Shown here: in pieces, positions 25,759-34,695 of the stretch
Layout: every line of letters begins with the position of its first letter
Position numbering within the stretch: the stretch's first letter is position 1
Assembly: GCA_026627385.1 (NCBI GenBank)
Contig: JAPNUR010000004.1
Location: 62,001-126,000, forward strand
Length of the DNA stretch: 64,000 nucleotides
DNA from: Bacillota bacterium
GTDB lineage: Bacteria; Bacillota; Sulfobacillia; Sulfobacillales; Sulfobacillaceae
Direction: 5' to 3'
The notes under the pieces: generated by a model
Told to the model about the DNA's origin: nothing
Database searches by the model: none
The model's input: the letters and a program-made list of their open reading frames with translations, nothing else
Position numbers and translations under genes: made by a program

Positions 25759-27438
25759 TTATCCAGCGGTTCGAACCGGCAACTTCGTGTTTGCCGGGGC
25801 GGGGGGGATGTCGGGCGGATTCACGGTGACCAACGTGCCATAGTGAACCCAGTGGTAAACAGTTTCCGCAATGGGAATCGGGAGTTCGACGCATCCCAAC
25901 GATTGGGGAAAGCCGTATGCCGCGCGGAGAAAGCCATGCACGGCGTCCCCGCCTTTGAAATAGTTAATCCAGTGCACCGGGTCGGCGTAGGGAACCCCGT
26001 TGGGGTTATGTCCGCGCATGATTTGAAAAGGTAAACGCTCGTAGATGGGAAACGTGCCGAGATACGTGGGGGTTGCAGGGATGCCGGTGTTGGCCTTGGA
26101 GGTTAGCACCAGCCGGCCATTAACCCATAGTTCGAGCGTTTCGGGCAGTTGTTCCGTCACATCTATGTACGTATACCCGTCTGGGCTGGTGCGTCCGAGC
26201 AATCGATCCTGAATCAGCTGGTGCCACACTTGAGGCCCGGCAATCCCGTCGACAGTGAGGCCGTTGACGCGCTCAAATTGCATAATGGCCCCTTTGATGA
26301 GGACCGTTAACTTGCCGGGTGTCCAAAGCGCATGGAGTTCTGCCGGAAGCCGCGGGTATTTCCACACAAAGGTCCCGGACGGCGGGTTGTAGATAGCCTG
26401 TTGCTGACTTGGCCAGGTATTGTGGACCGGATGAGGGCTGCTCGGCTTCCAAGCGACGGGCAGGTACCCTTCTTCGGCCAACAGCTGTTGCAGGCGCACA
26501 GTGGATCCGGGTACTGTGGTCCAGGTGAGCGTGGTGGTAGACGCTAAATACGACCCGTTATTGCTTATGGGGCCACGAGTGCCTCCGGGGATTTTGACGG
26601 CAATGAGCGCATTTGGGCCAAATCCCCAGGAACTCGATGGGACGAACTCAAACGTTGTGGCGTCGAGTTGTGTCCAATGACCATTCGTGTCCGGGAGGAC
26701 TTGCCAACCACTCAGGTGAGGATCGGCGATAGGCTGGCTAAATGTCACCCTAAGCGGCGTATCAGGCGCCATCTCAGGACCCGGCTGGCCCGACGCGTTG
26801 ATATAGGGGACGGAGGTCCACGTGACCACCTGGGGGGCACTCGGAGGTTCCCATAACGCCGACCAGGCGGTCAGGGTGAGGGATCCACGAGATCCCGGTG
26901 CACTGGGTGGCAGGGGAATGCGTACAGTGGTGGTGGGAAAGGATTCGACGATGAGATGGGTTCTGCCATTCAACGTGTAACGGACTGCCGTCACCGGGTC
27001 CTTGAAGGGGACGCGAAGATACGCGGCCCGATAGTGGCGGAGCCGGGTTGCTGCGAGGGTTGGAATCGGCGGTGTGGTGAGGTCCCAGTGAAGGTGGATG
27101 TGATCTTGGGGCAAAAAAGCGAGTACGGGAGATCCCACTATGCTTAACTGTACGTGACCGCGGATGCCGGGTGGGAGCGGGCGGTCCGGGACAAGTTTGC
27201 CGGCGCGATCGGTGAGTGAAATCAAGTGACCATCATGACGCCAGGTGGCGTCGGCCACGTGAGTATCCCACCCTTCGAGCTGGATGTCGCCCAGTGCTGC
27301 CGGGTTATCCTCAGTTTTGACGCGGGGCAAGGCTTCGACGACGAGAACGCCCAGAGCTGCGACGCACGCTAAACCAAGGCCCACCGCCCACCAGGACCGA
27401 CCCGCGTGGCGCCGAGCGGAACGACGATGTTTACTCAC
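25759..27438 (-). CDS. Membrane-anchored L,D-transpeptidase (YkuD domain)
   Basis: Cross-links or modifies peptidoglycan outside the cell. The 559-residue protein has a basic start, one membrane anchor (about residues 15-37), Ig-like/beta-rich regions (about 60-300), a peptidoglycan-binding-like helix bundle near residues 305-405 (LQQLLAEEGYLPV; VNGLTVDGIAGPQVWHQLI) and a C-terminal YkuD domain. The catalytic core reads VHGFLRAAYGFPQSLGCVEL with nucleophile C516. It is directly followed upstream (44 bases) by the carboxypeptidase gene on the same strand, a coherent cell-wall pair. Confidence 0.88.
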   Translation of the reverse strand: MSKHRRSARRHAGRSWWAVGLGLACVAALGVLVVEALPRVKTEDNPAALGDIQLEGWDTHVADATWRHDGHLISLTDRAGKLVPDRPLPPGIRGHVQLSIVGSPVLAFLPQDHIHLHWDLTTPPIPTLAATRLRHYRAAYLRVPFKDPVTAVRYTLNGRTHLIVESFPTTTVRIPLPPSAPGSRGSLTLTAWSALWEPPSAPQVVTWTSVPYINASGQPGPEMAPDTPLRVTFSQPIADPHLSGWQVLPDTNGHWTQLDATTFEFVPSSSWGFGPNALIAVKIPGGTRGPISNNGSYLASTTTLTWTTVPGSTVRLQQLLAEEGYLPVAWKPSSPHPVHNTWPSQQQAIYNPPSGTFVWKYPRLPAELHALWTPGKLTVLIKGAIMQFERVNGLTVDGIAGPQVWHQLIQDRLLGRTSPDGYTYIDVTEQLPETLELWVNGRLVLTSKANTGIPATPTYLGTFPIYERLPFQIMRGHNPNGVPYADPVHWINYFKGGDAVHGFLRAAYGFPQSLGCVELPIPIAETVYHWVHYGTLVTVNPPDIPPAPANTKLPVRTAG

Positions 27439-27482
27439 GATGAATCCTTCTTTCCATGATCACCAAGCAGAGCCAGGCGAGC

Positions 27483-28694
27483 TTAGCCCCTCAAGAGGCG
27501 GTAGGCCAGTGAGGGGGCGACAATAGGGGCGGCGGTCTTGATCGGGACCGTCACCACTTGACTGCCCAACCGGGCGGTTAACGACCCAACCACCGTATTG
27601 GCCGCAATAGTGGAGGTGGCAGGTGTGTGAACGACGACGTGAAGCGTATAGCGTAGACCGGGCCAGGCCATGAACTTGATGGCGCGGGCGGTGGTCAGCG
27701 GTACGGCATGTTGCCATGGGACATTGAGCGTAGCTACGGTCGTGCCCTGGGGCACCGCCGTCCGCAGCTGAATGTCGTGGCCCAGACTGTTGACAAGGGC
27801 TTCGGCATCCAACAAGCTGGCCGTTAATTGGCTGGGTTCAGCGCGCGTGGCGGGTTGACCCACGACCGCTGCATACTCGGTGAGCGTGTGAGAACCCAGG
27901 GTGAGCTGGCGCGCGAGCACCACGCAACCACCCGAATCGGTGGTGGATCCCGTCTTTACCCCAATGATGTGATCGTGCCCCAAAAGCGAATTGTAGTTGT
28001 ATGTCACGCGTGATTCGCCGAGCACCGGCATCTGGGGCATGGCGACGATGTTCCGAAAGACGGGATTTTTCATGAGGATCATCGCTAACCGCAGTTGGTC
28101 AGCCGCGGTGCTGTCCGTTTGCGGGTTTAAGCCCACGGGCCCGTGGTAATGGGTTTCTGTCAGGCCGAGAGCATGGGCAGCTTGGTTCATAGCCGCGGTG
28201 AAGCGGCTGACGCTGCCGCCCACCCATTGTGCCAACATGGTGGCAATGTTATTGCCTGAGGGCACCAATAGCGCTTCGAGCAAGGTTCGCTCGGAAAGCC
28301 GTTCCCCCGCTTTCACAGGATAGACCGATTGACTGGTATTGGCGTCTTCCTGGTAGAGGGCAGCATCCTGAGCCGTGGCGGTGAGCGAGGGCCCATTCGC
28401 GTAAAGGCCCAATGGATGCGCTTTGAGCACTAAATACGCCGTCATCATTTTGGCCATGCTTCCGATGGGGCGCGGCCCGGCAGGGCCATGCTGGCGGGAG
28501 TGTCCAATCCCAGCCACGGCTACTTCGGCCTGCACGCCGTTAGGCCACGGCAGTTGGGGAGTGGGTCCGCTCACGCGCGCTGTGCGGGGGACAGAGACGG
28601 CGATGGTCGGGCGGCCGACAGGACGGACGATTTGAATGATGCCAAGAATCACAATGAGGGCGGCCACAATACCGGCAATGGCTGAGGTGCGCAT
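27483..28694 (-). CDS. D-alanyl-D-alanine carboxypeptidase (peptidase S11, PBP5-like)
   Basis: Removes the terminal D-Ala of peptidoglycan stem peptides. The 403-residue protein has an N-terminal hydrophobic anchor or signal (residues 4-23), S79-M-A-K82 (catalytic Ser/Lys), SGN in VPSGNNIATML and KTG in IGVKTGSTTDSGGC, the three penicillin-binding motifs. The region after about residue 265 is the beta-rich S11 C-terminal domain. The ATG at 28694 follows AAGGAG; the GTG three codons earlier overlaps that site. Divergent from the Mur-ligase-like gene. Confidence 0.9.
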   Translation of the reverse strand: MRTSAIAGIVAALIVILGIIQIVRPVGRPTIAVSVPRTARVSGPTPQLPWPNGVQAEVAVAGIGHSRQHGPAGPRPIGSMAKMMTAYLVLKAHPLGLYANGPSLTATAQDAALYQEDANTSQSVYPVKAGERLSERTLLEALLVPSGNNIATMLAQWVGGSVSRFTAAMNQAAHALGLTETHYHGPVGLNPQTDSTAADQLRLAMILMKNPVFRNIVAMPQMPVLGESRVTYNYNSLLGHDHIIGVKTGSTTDSGGCVVLARQLTLGSHTLTEYAAVVGQPATRAEPSQLTASLLDAEALVNSLGHDIQLRTAVPQGTTVATLNVPWQHAVPLTTARAIKFMAWPGLRYTLHVVVHTPATSTIAANTVVGSLTARLGSQVVTVPIKTAAPIVAPSLAYRLLRG

Positions 28695-28889
28695 GATGGT
28701 CACTCCTTGTCCTAACTCTATCTACAAATAACCGCTAAGACGTGTAGAAGGTTACCACCATGTTATCGAACTTCGACGAATTTCGGCAGACGGTTGGCGA
28801 CTGACCCATACCGCCCTCATGCCACAAGGCCAAGCACCACCGATTCGGCAAACCCATAGCATAGGTTAACGACATTGGCGAGGTGCACC

Positions 28890-30374
28890 ATGACACAATC
28901 CCTGTGGACCCTATTTGATGGCATTCGTTGCCATGGGCTTATGCCGGCCCATCGTTCGCTCATCATTCGCGAAATTGCTAACGATTCCCGCCGCGTTCAG
29001 CCGGATACCCTCTTCGTGGCCTTGCCTGGCCAAGAAACCCACGGGCTACGCTATGTTCCCGACGCGATTCGCCGTGGGGCGGTGGCAGTTCTGGCGCCCT
29101 TGGGGAGCGCGGACCAAGTGGGGGACGTCAAAAACTCCGCCGCCTGGATTGAAGCGGAGGATCCGCGGGCGCTCTTGGCGGAATTGTCCGCCCGGGTGTA
29201 CGATTATCCCGCGCGGGAATTGAGTCTTGCAGGCATCACGGGCACGAACGGCAAAACCACCACTGTCTACATGCTAGCCCATATTTTGGCTCACGCGGGC
29301 CATTCGGTAGCCTTCTGGAGCACGAACAGCGTAGAAGGGGTTCGCCATCCGTATCGGCCATCGATGACAACCCCGGATCCGCCGGTATTGCACCAGTATT
29401 TGCGAGAAGTGCGCCAAAGAGGTGCGCATCACGTGATCCTGGAAGTCTCCTCGCACGCGCTGACGCTTGGCCGGGTTGAGGGGTTAGTCTTTGAGGCGGC
29501 GGCCATTACCAATATCTCACCCGATCATTTGGACTTTCACGGGAGTTTTGAAGCCTACCAAAAGGCCAAAGCGCGCCTCATCACGAAAGTGCGTAACTCC
29601 GGAGTGGCGTTCTTAAACCACGACGATCCGGCGGTGCGTGTGCTGGCGGAACGGGCCTCGTGCCCCGTGAGATTTTTTGGGTTTACTTCGGGGGCAGACG
29701 TCTATGCCCGGCAGGTGACCTTGTTGGAAAATGGGTCGCGCTGGGAGTGGGTGAATCGAGGAAAGTGCGAGGGTACGGTCGTTTTGCACGTGCCGGGTCA
29801 GCACAATGTGATGAATGCCTTGGCAGCGCTGGGCATGGCAACACATTTTCAGGTTGATCCGAAAACCGCGATCGAGGCATTAAAAACGTTTCAACCCGCG
29901 GCCCGGCGGTTAGAGATGCGCCACGTGGGTTCGTACACCGTGATCTCTGATGTGGCCATGAATCAGGCTAGTTACGATGCGGTGATGACAACCATCGGCG
30001 ACTGGCATCGGCCCCTCGTGGTGGTCCACGCAATCCGCGGCAACCGCGGCACCCAGGTCAATGCGGACATCGCCGACGTGCTCGCGGACTGGAATGAGCG
30101 CCTTGAGTTTGCTCCCGTGATTGCCACTTTGAGTACGAGCTATCTTCAACAGTTGTCCATCGATTACCAAGTGCGTCCTCAAGAATGCGAAGCGTTCTTA
30201 AGCCGGGCGCGCGACCGGGGGCTCGCTGTGGAATTATATAGCGAATTGTCCGACGCGTTGGACGTGGCCATCCGTCGGCTAGAACCCCGCGGCGTGCTCT
30301 TGCTCTTAGGGACTTTTGGGATGGATGCGGCATTGCCGGTCGCGGAGCAAAAACTCCGCGACCGGGGACATTAG
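28890..30374 (+). CDS. Mur-ligase-family protein, MurE-like but atypical
   Basis: A 494-residue ATP-dependent ligase by fold. The N-terminal MurE-type domain has NDSRRVQPDTLFVALPGQ; the central domain has the P-loop GITGTNGKTTTVY, EVSSHALTLGRV and NISPDHLDFHGSFEAYQKAK (with the lysine that is carbamylated in Mur ligases). The C-terminal domain is divergent: where MurE has DYAHTPD it reads DVAMNQASYD, and the DNPR substrate motif is missing. It is therefore unlikely to be the cell's main MurE; it may add another amino acid or act on another polymer. The ATG at 28890 is preferred over TTG at 28875. Confidence 0.75.
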   Translation: MTQSLWTLFDGIRCHGLMPAHRSLIIREIANDSRRVQPDTLFVALPGQETHGLRYVPDAIRRGAVAVLAPLGSADQVGDVKNSAAWIEAEDPRALLAELSARVYDYPARELSLAGITGTNGKTTTVYMLAHILAHAGHSVAFWSTNSVEGVRHPYRPSMTTPDPPVLHQYLREVRQRGAHHVILEVSSHALTLGRVEGLVFEAAAITNISPDHLDFHGSFEAYQKAKARLITKVRNSGVAFLNHDDPAVRVLAERASCPVRFFGFTSGADVYARQVTLLENGSRWEWVNRGKCEGTVVLHVPGQHNVMNALAALGMATHFQVDPKTAIEALKTFQPAARRLEMRHVGSYTVISDVAMNQASYDAVMTTIGDWHRPLVVVHAIRGNRGTQVNADIADVLADWNERLEFAPVIATLSTSYLQQLSIDYQVRPQECEAFLSRARDRGLAVELYSELSDALDVAIRRLEPRGVLLLLGTFGMDAALPVAEQKLRDRGH

Positions 30375-30832
30375 GCCAGCACCTTCATCACAATATGGGC
30401 GTCTTCGCCGTTTCCAAAAAATTGAGGAATCGTGATGACCCGATGCCAGCCGATTTGTTCCAGTACCTTCAGCTGCGGATGGTTGGAATACCGCACCTCC
30501 CCTAAGAAGGCGCGGGCACCGCGTTCCCGTGCCAGAGGCTCGGCAAAGGTTAACAGAAACCGTGCCAACCCTTGGCGCCGGTAGTCGGGGTGGGTGACGT
30601 TAGCCAACACGTGAGCATACTGGTCAAACACCTCAAAGCCGAAATAGGCAATAACCAGGTCGCCATCTTTCACCGTGAGATAACACACGGTGGGCGACTG
30701 GTGTTTGGCCCGCACGACGTCTTCGGTCAATGGTTCTAAAAAGACCAGGCGTTCAAGGGCAACAATCTGGGGAATATCATGGGCCGCCAACGGGAGTACT
30801 TGGTAGCGGCCATAGCTTGTGGGCCATTGCAT
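30371..30832 (-). CDS. GNAT-family N-acetyltransferase
   Basis: A 153-residue acetyltransferase. The acetyl-CoA loop is in THPDYRRQGLARFLLTFAE (motif A, Q/RxxGxG/A), followed by GEVRYSNHPQLKVLEQIGW, which resembles RimI-type motif B. Start at the second ATG (30832), 7 bases after GGAGG; the long open frame to 31012 is not credible. Its stop codon interlocks with that of the Mur-ligase-like gene (TTAG shared), so the two genes converge without any gap. Substrate unknown. Confidence 0.8.
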   Translation of the reverse strand: MQWPTSYGRYQVLPLAAHDIPQIVALERLVFLEPLTEDVVRAKHQSPTVCYLTVKDGDLVIAYFGFEVFDQYAHVLANVTHPDYRRQGLARFLLTFAEPLARERGARAFLGEVRYSNHPQLKVLEQIGWHRVITIPQFFGNGEDAHIVMKVLA

Positions 30833-30992
30833 CTGCATCCCTCCGATTTGATGACGTGTGGGTTGGAAATGAGCCTCGGGCACCAAACAGGACGTCTTCG
30901 CTTTTTCCCAACCTTGGCGCATCTTGGAAAGCTGCGCCATAGCATAGCGTATGAAGCGAGATGACAGCCGGGGCAAAGGGAGCGCGACAAAA

Positions 30993-32510
30993 ATGCCACA
31001 AATTATGACCACTCAGTGGTATCTCAATGCGTGGGCCGACTTTCAACCAGATAAGTTTGCGGTAATAGATAGCACGAGCGACCAGGTTTTAACCTACCGT
31101 GAGCTCAAAGCGGCGAGCGACCGTCTCAGTGCGGCGCTGGCCGCCTTAGGGGTTTCTCGCGGCGACGTGGTGGCGTTTTTGATGCATGATCGGTTACAAA
31201 CGGTTGTGGCGTTATTTGCCATTAACAACGTGAACGCCGCGTGGATGCCGCTCAATCCTCGGCTCTGGCCTTCAGACTGGACACAGCAAATGCGTCACGC
31301 GGGAAGTAGCGTGCTTCTGGTGGACGAGGGGAACGCGGCATCTGTCTCAGCCCTCAAATCCGAGATGCCGGACCTCACGGTCATCAACTGCCACCCTGTG
31401 ACATGTCGAACCGGTGACACAGTCGCGAGCGCGTCGGTTGTTCAGGAGGACGATTTGGCAGGCATGCTCTATACCTCAGGTACGACAGGGGAACCCAAAG
31501 GGGCGCGGCATACTCACCGGACGCTTTGGGGCTGGAACTATAGTCTGGCTGCTTCCCTCGGGTTAGGCTTGCACGATCGTGTGTTGAATCCTTACCCGCT
31601 ATTTCACATGGGGGGGATCGGGTTTACGTTAGCCGCCTTACAAGTGGGCAGCACGGCCATTCTGGCGACACCTTTTGATCCGGGGCACCTTACCACGGCA
31701 CTGGGTCGTTACCGCCCCACACTCGCCTTTATGGTACCCACCATGGTGCAAGCTCTCTTGGACGATGAAGTCGCTCGAGACGCCATAGCTAACGGCCCCT
31801 TGCAACGCTTGGTGGTGACCAGCGCACCGTTAATGGAGAAGACGCGCCGGATGATGACCGACGCCTGGCCTCGGCTGTCGACGACGGTGCTGTATTCCGC
31901 GACGGAAGCGGTGTTTTCGCTGGGGGCGCTAGAAATGGGCGCGGAGAGCGTAGCCGTGGGTCGTGCAGCCTTTGGACATGAAATGGTCGTGCTTGACAAA
32001 GACGGGAGACCGTGTGGACCGGGGCAACTCGGCACATTGGCTGTGCGCGGTGTGAGCGTCTTTAATGGTTACCATCGCGTTGTCTCGAACCCGGCTGACG
32101 AAGAAAGGTGGTTTAGTGCCGGCGACGCCGGGTATGTGGACGCTGGCGGCGTTTTTCACTGGGTGGACCGCGAAAAGGATTTAATCAATTCTGGCGGTGA
32201 AAAAATCGCCTCCCTGGAAATTGAAAATCCCTTGAAAAAGCACCCGGCCATTGAAGATGTGGCGGTCGTCGGCGTTCCCGACCCCTATTGGGGCGAGCGC
32301 ATTCATGCGGTCGTGGTCCTCCGTGAACCCGTCAATGACGGGGAGCTTGAGGAGTTTGCTCGCCGCGTGTTGCCCTCGTATAAAGTGCCCAAGAGCTGGA
32401 GCTATCGCCAGTCCCTGCCGCGTACGGAGACGGGTAAGATTTTGAAGCGGGTGTTGCGTGAGGAGGTTCGTCGCGCAGAGAGTACGCGGTCAGAGCCATT
32501 GAATCCGTAA
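30993..32510 (+). CDS. AMP-forming acyl-CoA synthetase
   Basis: Activates a carboxylic acid to its CoA thioester through an acyl-adenylate. The 505-residue protein shows the A3 loop YTSGTTGEPKGARHTHR, the A5 region YSATEAVFSLG, the A7/A8 segment FSAGDAGYVD and VDREKDLINSGGEKIASLEIE, and the late lysine in LPRTETGKILKRV. The ATG at 30993 follows AAAGGGAG. It is divergent from the acetyltransferase gene and followed 13 bases later by an unknown gene, likely its operon partner. Chain-length preference cannot be read. Confidence 0.87.
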   Translation: MPQIMTTQWYLNAWADFQPDKFAVIDSTSDQVLTYRELKAASDRLSAALAALGVSRGDVVAFLMHDRLQTVVALFAINNVNAAWMPLNPRLWPSDWTQQMRHAGSSVLLVDEGNAASVSALKSEMPDLTVINCHPVTCRTGDTVASASVVQEDDLAGMLYTSGTTGEPKGARHTHRTLWGWNYSLAASLGLGLHDRVLNPYPLFHMGGIGFTLAALQVGSTAILATPFDPGHLTTALGRYRPTLAFMVPTMVQALLDDEVARDAIANGPLQRLVVTSAPLMEKTRRMMTDAWPRLSTTVLYSATEAVFSLGALEMGAESVAVGRAAFGHEMVVLDKDGRPCGPGQLGTLAVRGVSVFNGYHRVVSNPADEERWFSAGDAGYVDAGGVFHWVDREKDLINSGGEKIASLEIENPLKKHPAIEDVAVVGVPDPYWGERIHAVVVLREPVNDGELEEFARRVLPSYKVPKSWSYRQSLPRTETGKILKRVLREEVRRAESTRSEPLNP

Positions 32511-32523
32511 CGGAGGATGACTT

Positions 32524-33795
32524 ATGGGTCAATCAGTCAATAAGGGGTATTACGAAGGCGAATATTGGCGGTTGCTGGAGGACCGTTACCCGTTGACGTG
32601 GCTTTGGTGGCACCCCGATGAGTCTTTGCCCTCGTTGTTTCCGCCTTGGAGCGAAGAGGCCTTTCTAGCAGAGTGCGACCGGTGGCAACGATTGAGTGAG
32701 GGAAGTTTTGGGGCGGAAGACGAGGAGGTCGAGCACTGGGCGCGGTATGCCCGCTGGGCAACGGTGCGCCTGAGACTGGCTCCTCCCTGCCGCGAACCCG
32801 TCATGGCGCTCAGGTATGCCAACGCGGTCTGGGAGGGGTTAGCTCTCTTAGATCCTGATGCGCACCGCTATCATCGCCCCGACGTGGCGGTCGCGCTGAT
32901 TGACTGGTTGAAGGGACTCGCGCCGGCTTCTTCTAGCACCCCCTGGCATCGACAATGGTTTCAAGGGGAGGCGGAGAAAGTCAGGCGGCTTACGGCTGCA
33001 CAGGTCAGCGATGACGGGCTCTTGCAGGAGCTCAATCGGATTCTCGACGCGCTAGACGCGACACACGAGGGGGAGCGCACATGGGTTTCGGTTTCCTGGG
33101 TGCATAGCGCCCACGTGGATCTTGACGAGTGGCGCCGTCACAAAGCCCTCTTGGATCGTCAGCCCAAAGTCGTTGTAAGCCGACCACTGGATACCGTGGA
33201 CGTGCTATCATGGCCAAAAGCTTCCCCACTGGGCTTCAGCCTAACGCATTCTGAGCATGTGCAAGGCTGGTGGATACGGCCTAGTCGTGAGGGGGATCAG
33301 CTGGTGTATGGTCCCAATTCGGGGCCTACGCTGAGCTTTGGCATGTTATTAGGTCTGTGGCGCCACCGAGCCCAGCGATCGCCGTTAACCTGGGCCTTAA
33401 CGCCGCCGCCCATCATTGAGGGGGGAGTGATCGCCATAGCCATCATCTTAGTGCGTCTGGAATTTTCCTGGGCCCCAGTAACAGAGCATTGGTTTCAATA
33501 TTGGCAGCAATTGGCGGAGGCGTTGGCAAGCGCAGACAGCCAGCTATTTGGTGAGCAGAAAGACCCCGCGGAGGTTGTCGCTTGGCTCTCACACTTTACA
33601 GGTCGTTCAATGGCCGAGCGGTTGGTGCCCTGGGTGTTCCTCCATCCGGGGCATTACATGTTGGCAAAATGGGCATGGGAATATTGGCTGGGCGCCCATG
33701 AAGCCTCCTGGGACCATCGTCTATGGCACCAAGGGCCGCTTTTGCCCTATCAGCTGTTTGTCGACCCGGCGGCATCGGTGAGACGGAATATGTAA
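32524..33795 (+). CDS. Trp-rich protein of unknown function
   Basis: A 423-residue protein that I do not recognise. It is very rich in tryptophan (clusters in YPLTWLWWHPDE, EYWLGAHEASWDHRLW) and acidic, with no signal peptide and one weak hydrophobic stretch (GGVIAIAIILVRL, about residue 300). The N-terminal DRYPLTWLWWHPDESLPSLF and late HPGHYMLAKWAWEYW give a faint impression of DUF885-type peptidases, but the HExxH-like metal motif is absent, so no function is claimed. An AACGGAGGATGACTT site precedes the ATG. It is probably translated with the acyl-CoA synthetase upstream. Confidence 0.7.
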   Translation: MGQSVNKGYYEGEYWRLLEDRYPLTWLWWHPDESLPSLFPPWSEEAFLAECDRWQRLSEGSFGAEDEEVEHWARYARWATVRLRLAPPCREPVMALRYANAVWEGLALLDPDAHRYHRPDVAVALIDWLKGLAPASSSTPWHRQWFQGEAEKVRRLTAAQVSDDGLLQELNRILDALDATHEGERTWVSVSWVHSAHVDLDEWRRHKALLDRQPKVVVSRPLDTVDVLSWPKASPLGFSLTHSEHVQGWWIRPSREGDQLVYGPNSGPTLSFGMLLGLWRHRAQRSPLTWALTPPPIIEGGVIAIAIILVRLEFSWAPVTEHWFQYWQQLAEALASADSQLFGEQKDPAEVVAWLSHFTGRSMAERLVPWVFLHPGHYMLAKWAWEYWLGAHEASWDHRLWHQGPLLPYQLFVDPAASVRRNM

Positions 33796-33836
33796 CATCC
33801 CCTTGAGAGCGCTGAGCCCTCGAAGGATATTTTCTA

Positions 33837-33871
33837 TTGACAAGTGGAATAACTATAATATAAGTTATTCC
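33837..33871 (+). promoter_or_regulatory. Promoter overlapped by a 9-bp palindrome
   Basis: TTGACA (33837-33842), 16 bases, TATAAG (33859-33864). The inverted repeat GGAATAACT-N8-AGTTATTCC (33846-33871) covers spacer and -10 and ends 15 bases before the GTG of the regulator gene. This is the layout of an autoregulated promoter. Confidence 0.65.
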
Positions 33872-33886
33872 AGAGAGGTGATATGC

Positions 33887-34513
33887 GTGGTGCCCAAATA
33901 TTGGTCCGTACAGGCGGTATGCGAAGCATTGGACCTGCGTCCGGCGACTTTGCGGCGCTGGCTTATGACCGGCGAGGTACAGAGTGTGCGGTTGGGTCAG
34001 GGGAGCCATCGGCGAATTCCCTACGATGAGGTTCAGCGCCTCGCAAATACGATGGGGAAGTCCATCTCCGCTTTGGAACCTCTCCAAGCGGACGCCCGCT
34101 ATCGGTTAGACGACGCGGCGATCTATTTGGGCGTCAGTATGCGCTTTCTCCGCAATCAGGAACTGTCTCTTACCCAAGGTGGCGAGGTTACGGGTTCTGA
34201 CATTTTGGGTTGGGAATCGGTGCTATACCGTCCCGGTGATTCATCGGAGACGGCATCTGATGATGACTGGGGGATGGGAGAGGAGGACATCATGTCACAT
34301 TATGGAATGCATCGCCACGGCCGGGGTCCCATGGGTGGCCGGGGATTTTACGGCGGGCCATGGGATAGCTACGATGAGGTTGAGCGGCCCCATTCGGTGT
34401 TGTGGCTCCGGTCGATGAAGCGGCACTTAGAGGCGCGAAAGGCGGATATCGAGGACCGTTTGGCGTGGGTGGAAGAACAATTGCAACGTGCTGAAAAGGA
34501 CCGTTCGGAGTAA
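33887..34513 (+). CDS. Tandem helix-turn-helix regulator fused to a DUF5320-like tail
   Basis: A 208-residue protein. Residues about 3-50 form a MerR/excisionase-like helix-turn-helix (YWSVQAVCEALDLRPATLRR...GSHRRIPYDEV); residues about 72-110 look like a second one (YRLDDAAIYLGVSMRFLRNQ). After an acidic linker, residues 136-208 resemble DUF5320 proteins: a Gly/His/Arg-rich start (HGRGPMGGRGFYGGPWD) then a charged coiled coil (SMKRHLEARKADIEDRLAW). The GTG at 33887 follows GAGAGGTG by 6 bases. The palindrome on its promoter suggests autoregulation. Fold assignments are by eye. Confidence 0.7.
   Translation: MVPKYWSVQAVCEALDLRPATLRRWLMTGEVQSVRLGQGSHRRIPYDEVQRLANTMGKSISALEPLQADARYRLDDAAIYLGVSMRFLRNQELSLTQGGEVTGSDILGWESVLYRPGDSSETASDDDWGMGEEDIMSHYGMHRHGRGPMGGRGFYGGPWDSYDEVERPHSVLWLRSMKRHLEARKADIEDRLAWVEEQLQRAEKDRSE
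34292..34513 (+). other. Internal in-frame start giving a separate 73-residue DUF5320-like protein
   Basis: Within the preceding gene an ATG at 34292 is placed 5 bases after GGAGAGGAGG (34277-34286), one of the strongest ribosome sites in the window. The product would begin MSHYGMHRHGRGP exactly where the DUF5320-like part begins, so one gene may encode both the fused regulator and the free tail. Seen: site and frame. Inferred: use. Confidence 0.45.
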
Positions 34514-34531
34514 GGGGAGAGCGCACGGGGA

Positions 34532-34580
34532 CGCGGGGCGTTGCACCGGCTAACGGGTGACACCCCCGCGCCTTGTTTTG
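34532..34580 (+). terminator. Terminator after the HTH-DUF5320 gene
   Basis: CGCGGGG (34532-34538) pairs with CCCCGCG (34564-34570), with an inner CACC/GGTG pairing, followed by CCTTGTTTTG. It separates the regulator from the toxin-antitoxin pair. Confidence 0.55.
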
Positions 34581-34695
34581 CCTGCAGGATGGTGGTGCGC
34601 CGCAGATGCTGATGAAACGTGCTTGCGATGTCCCGAGCCGTTACGTTACTTTAAAAATAATGAAACATGCGATTCCATGTAAAAGGAGCGAGATC

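Noticed and set aside
25760-25800. tRNA T-arm-like GGTTCGAACC near the end of the L,D-transpeptidase gene
   Set aside because: It encodes the last residues of that protein, and no acceptor stem, D-arm or anticodon arm can be built around it.
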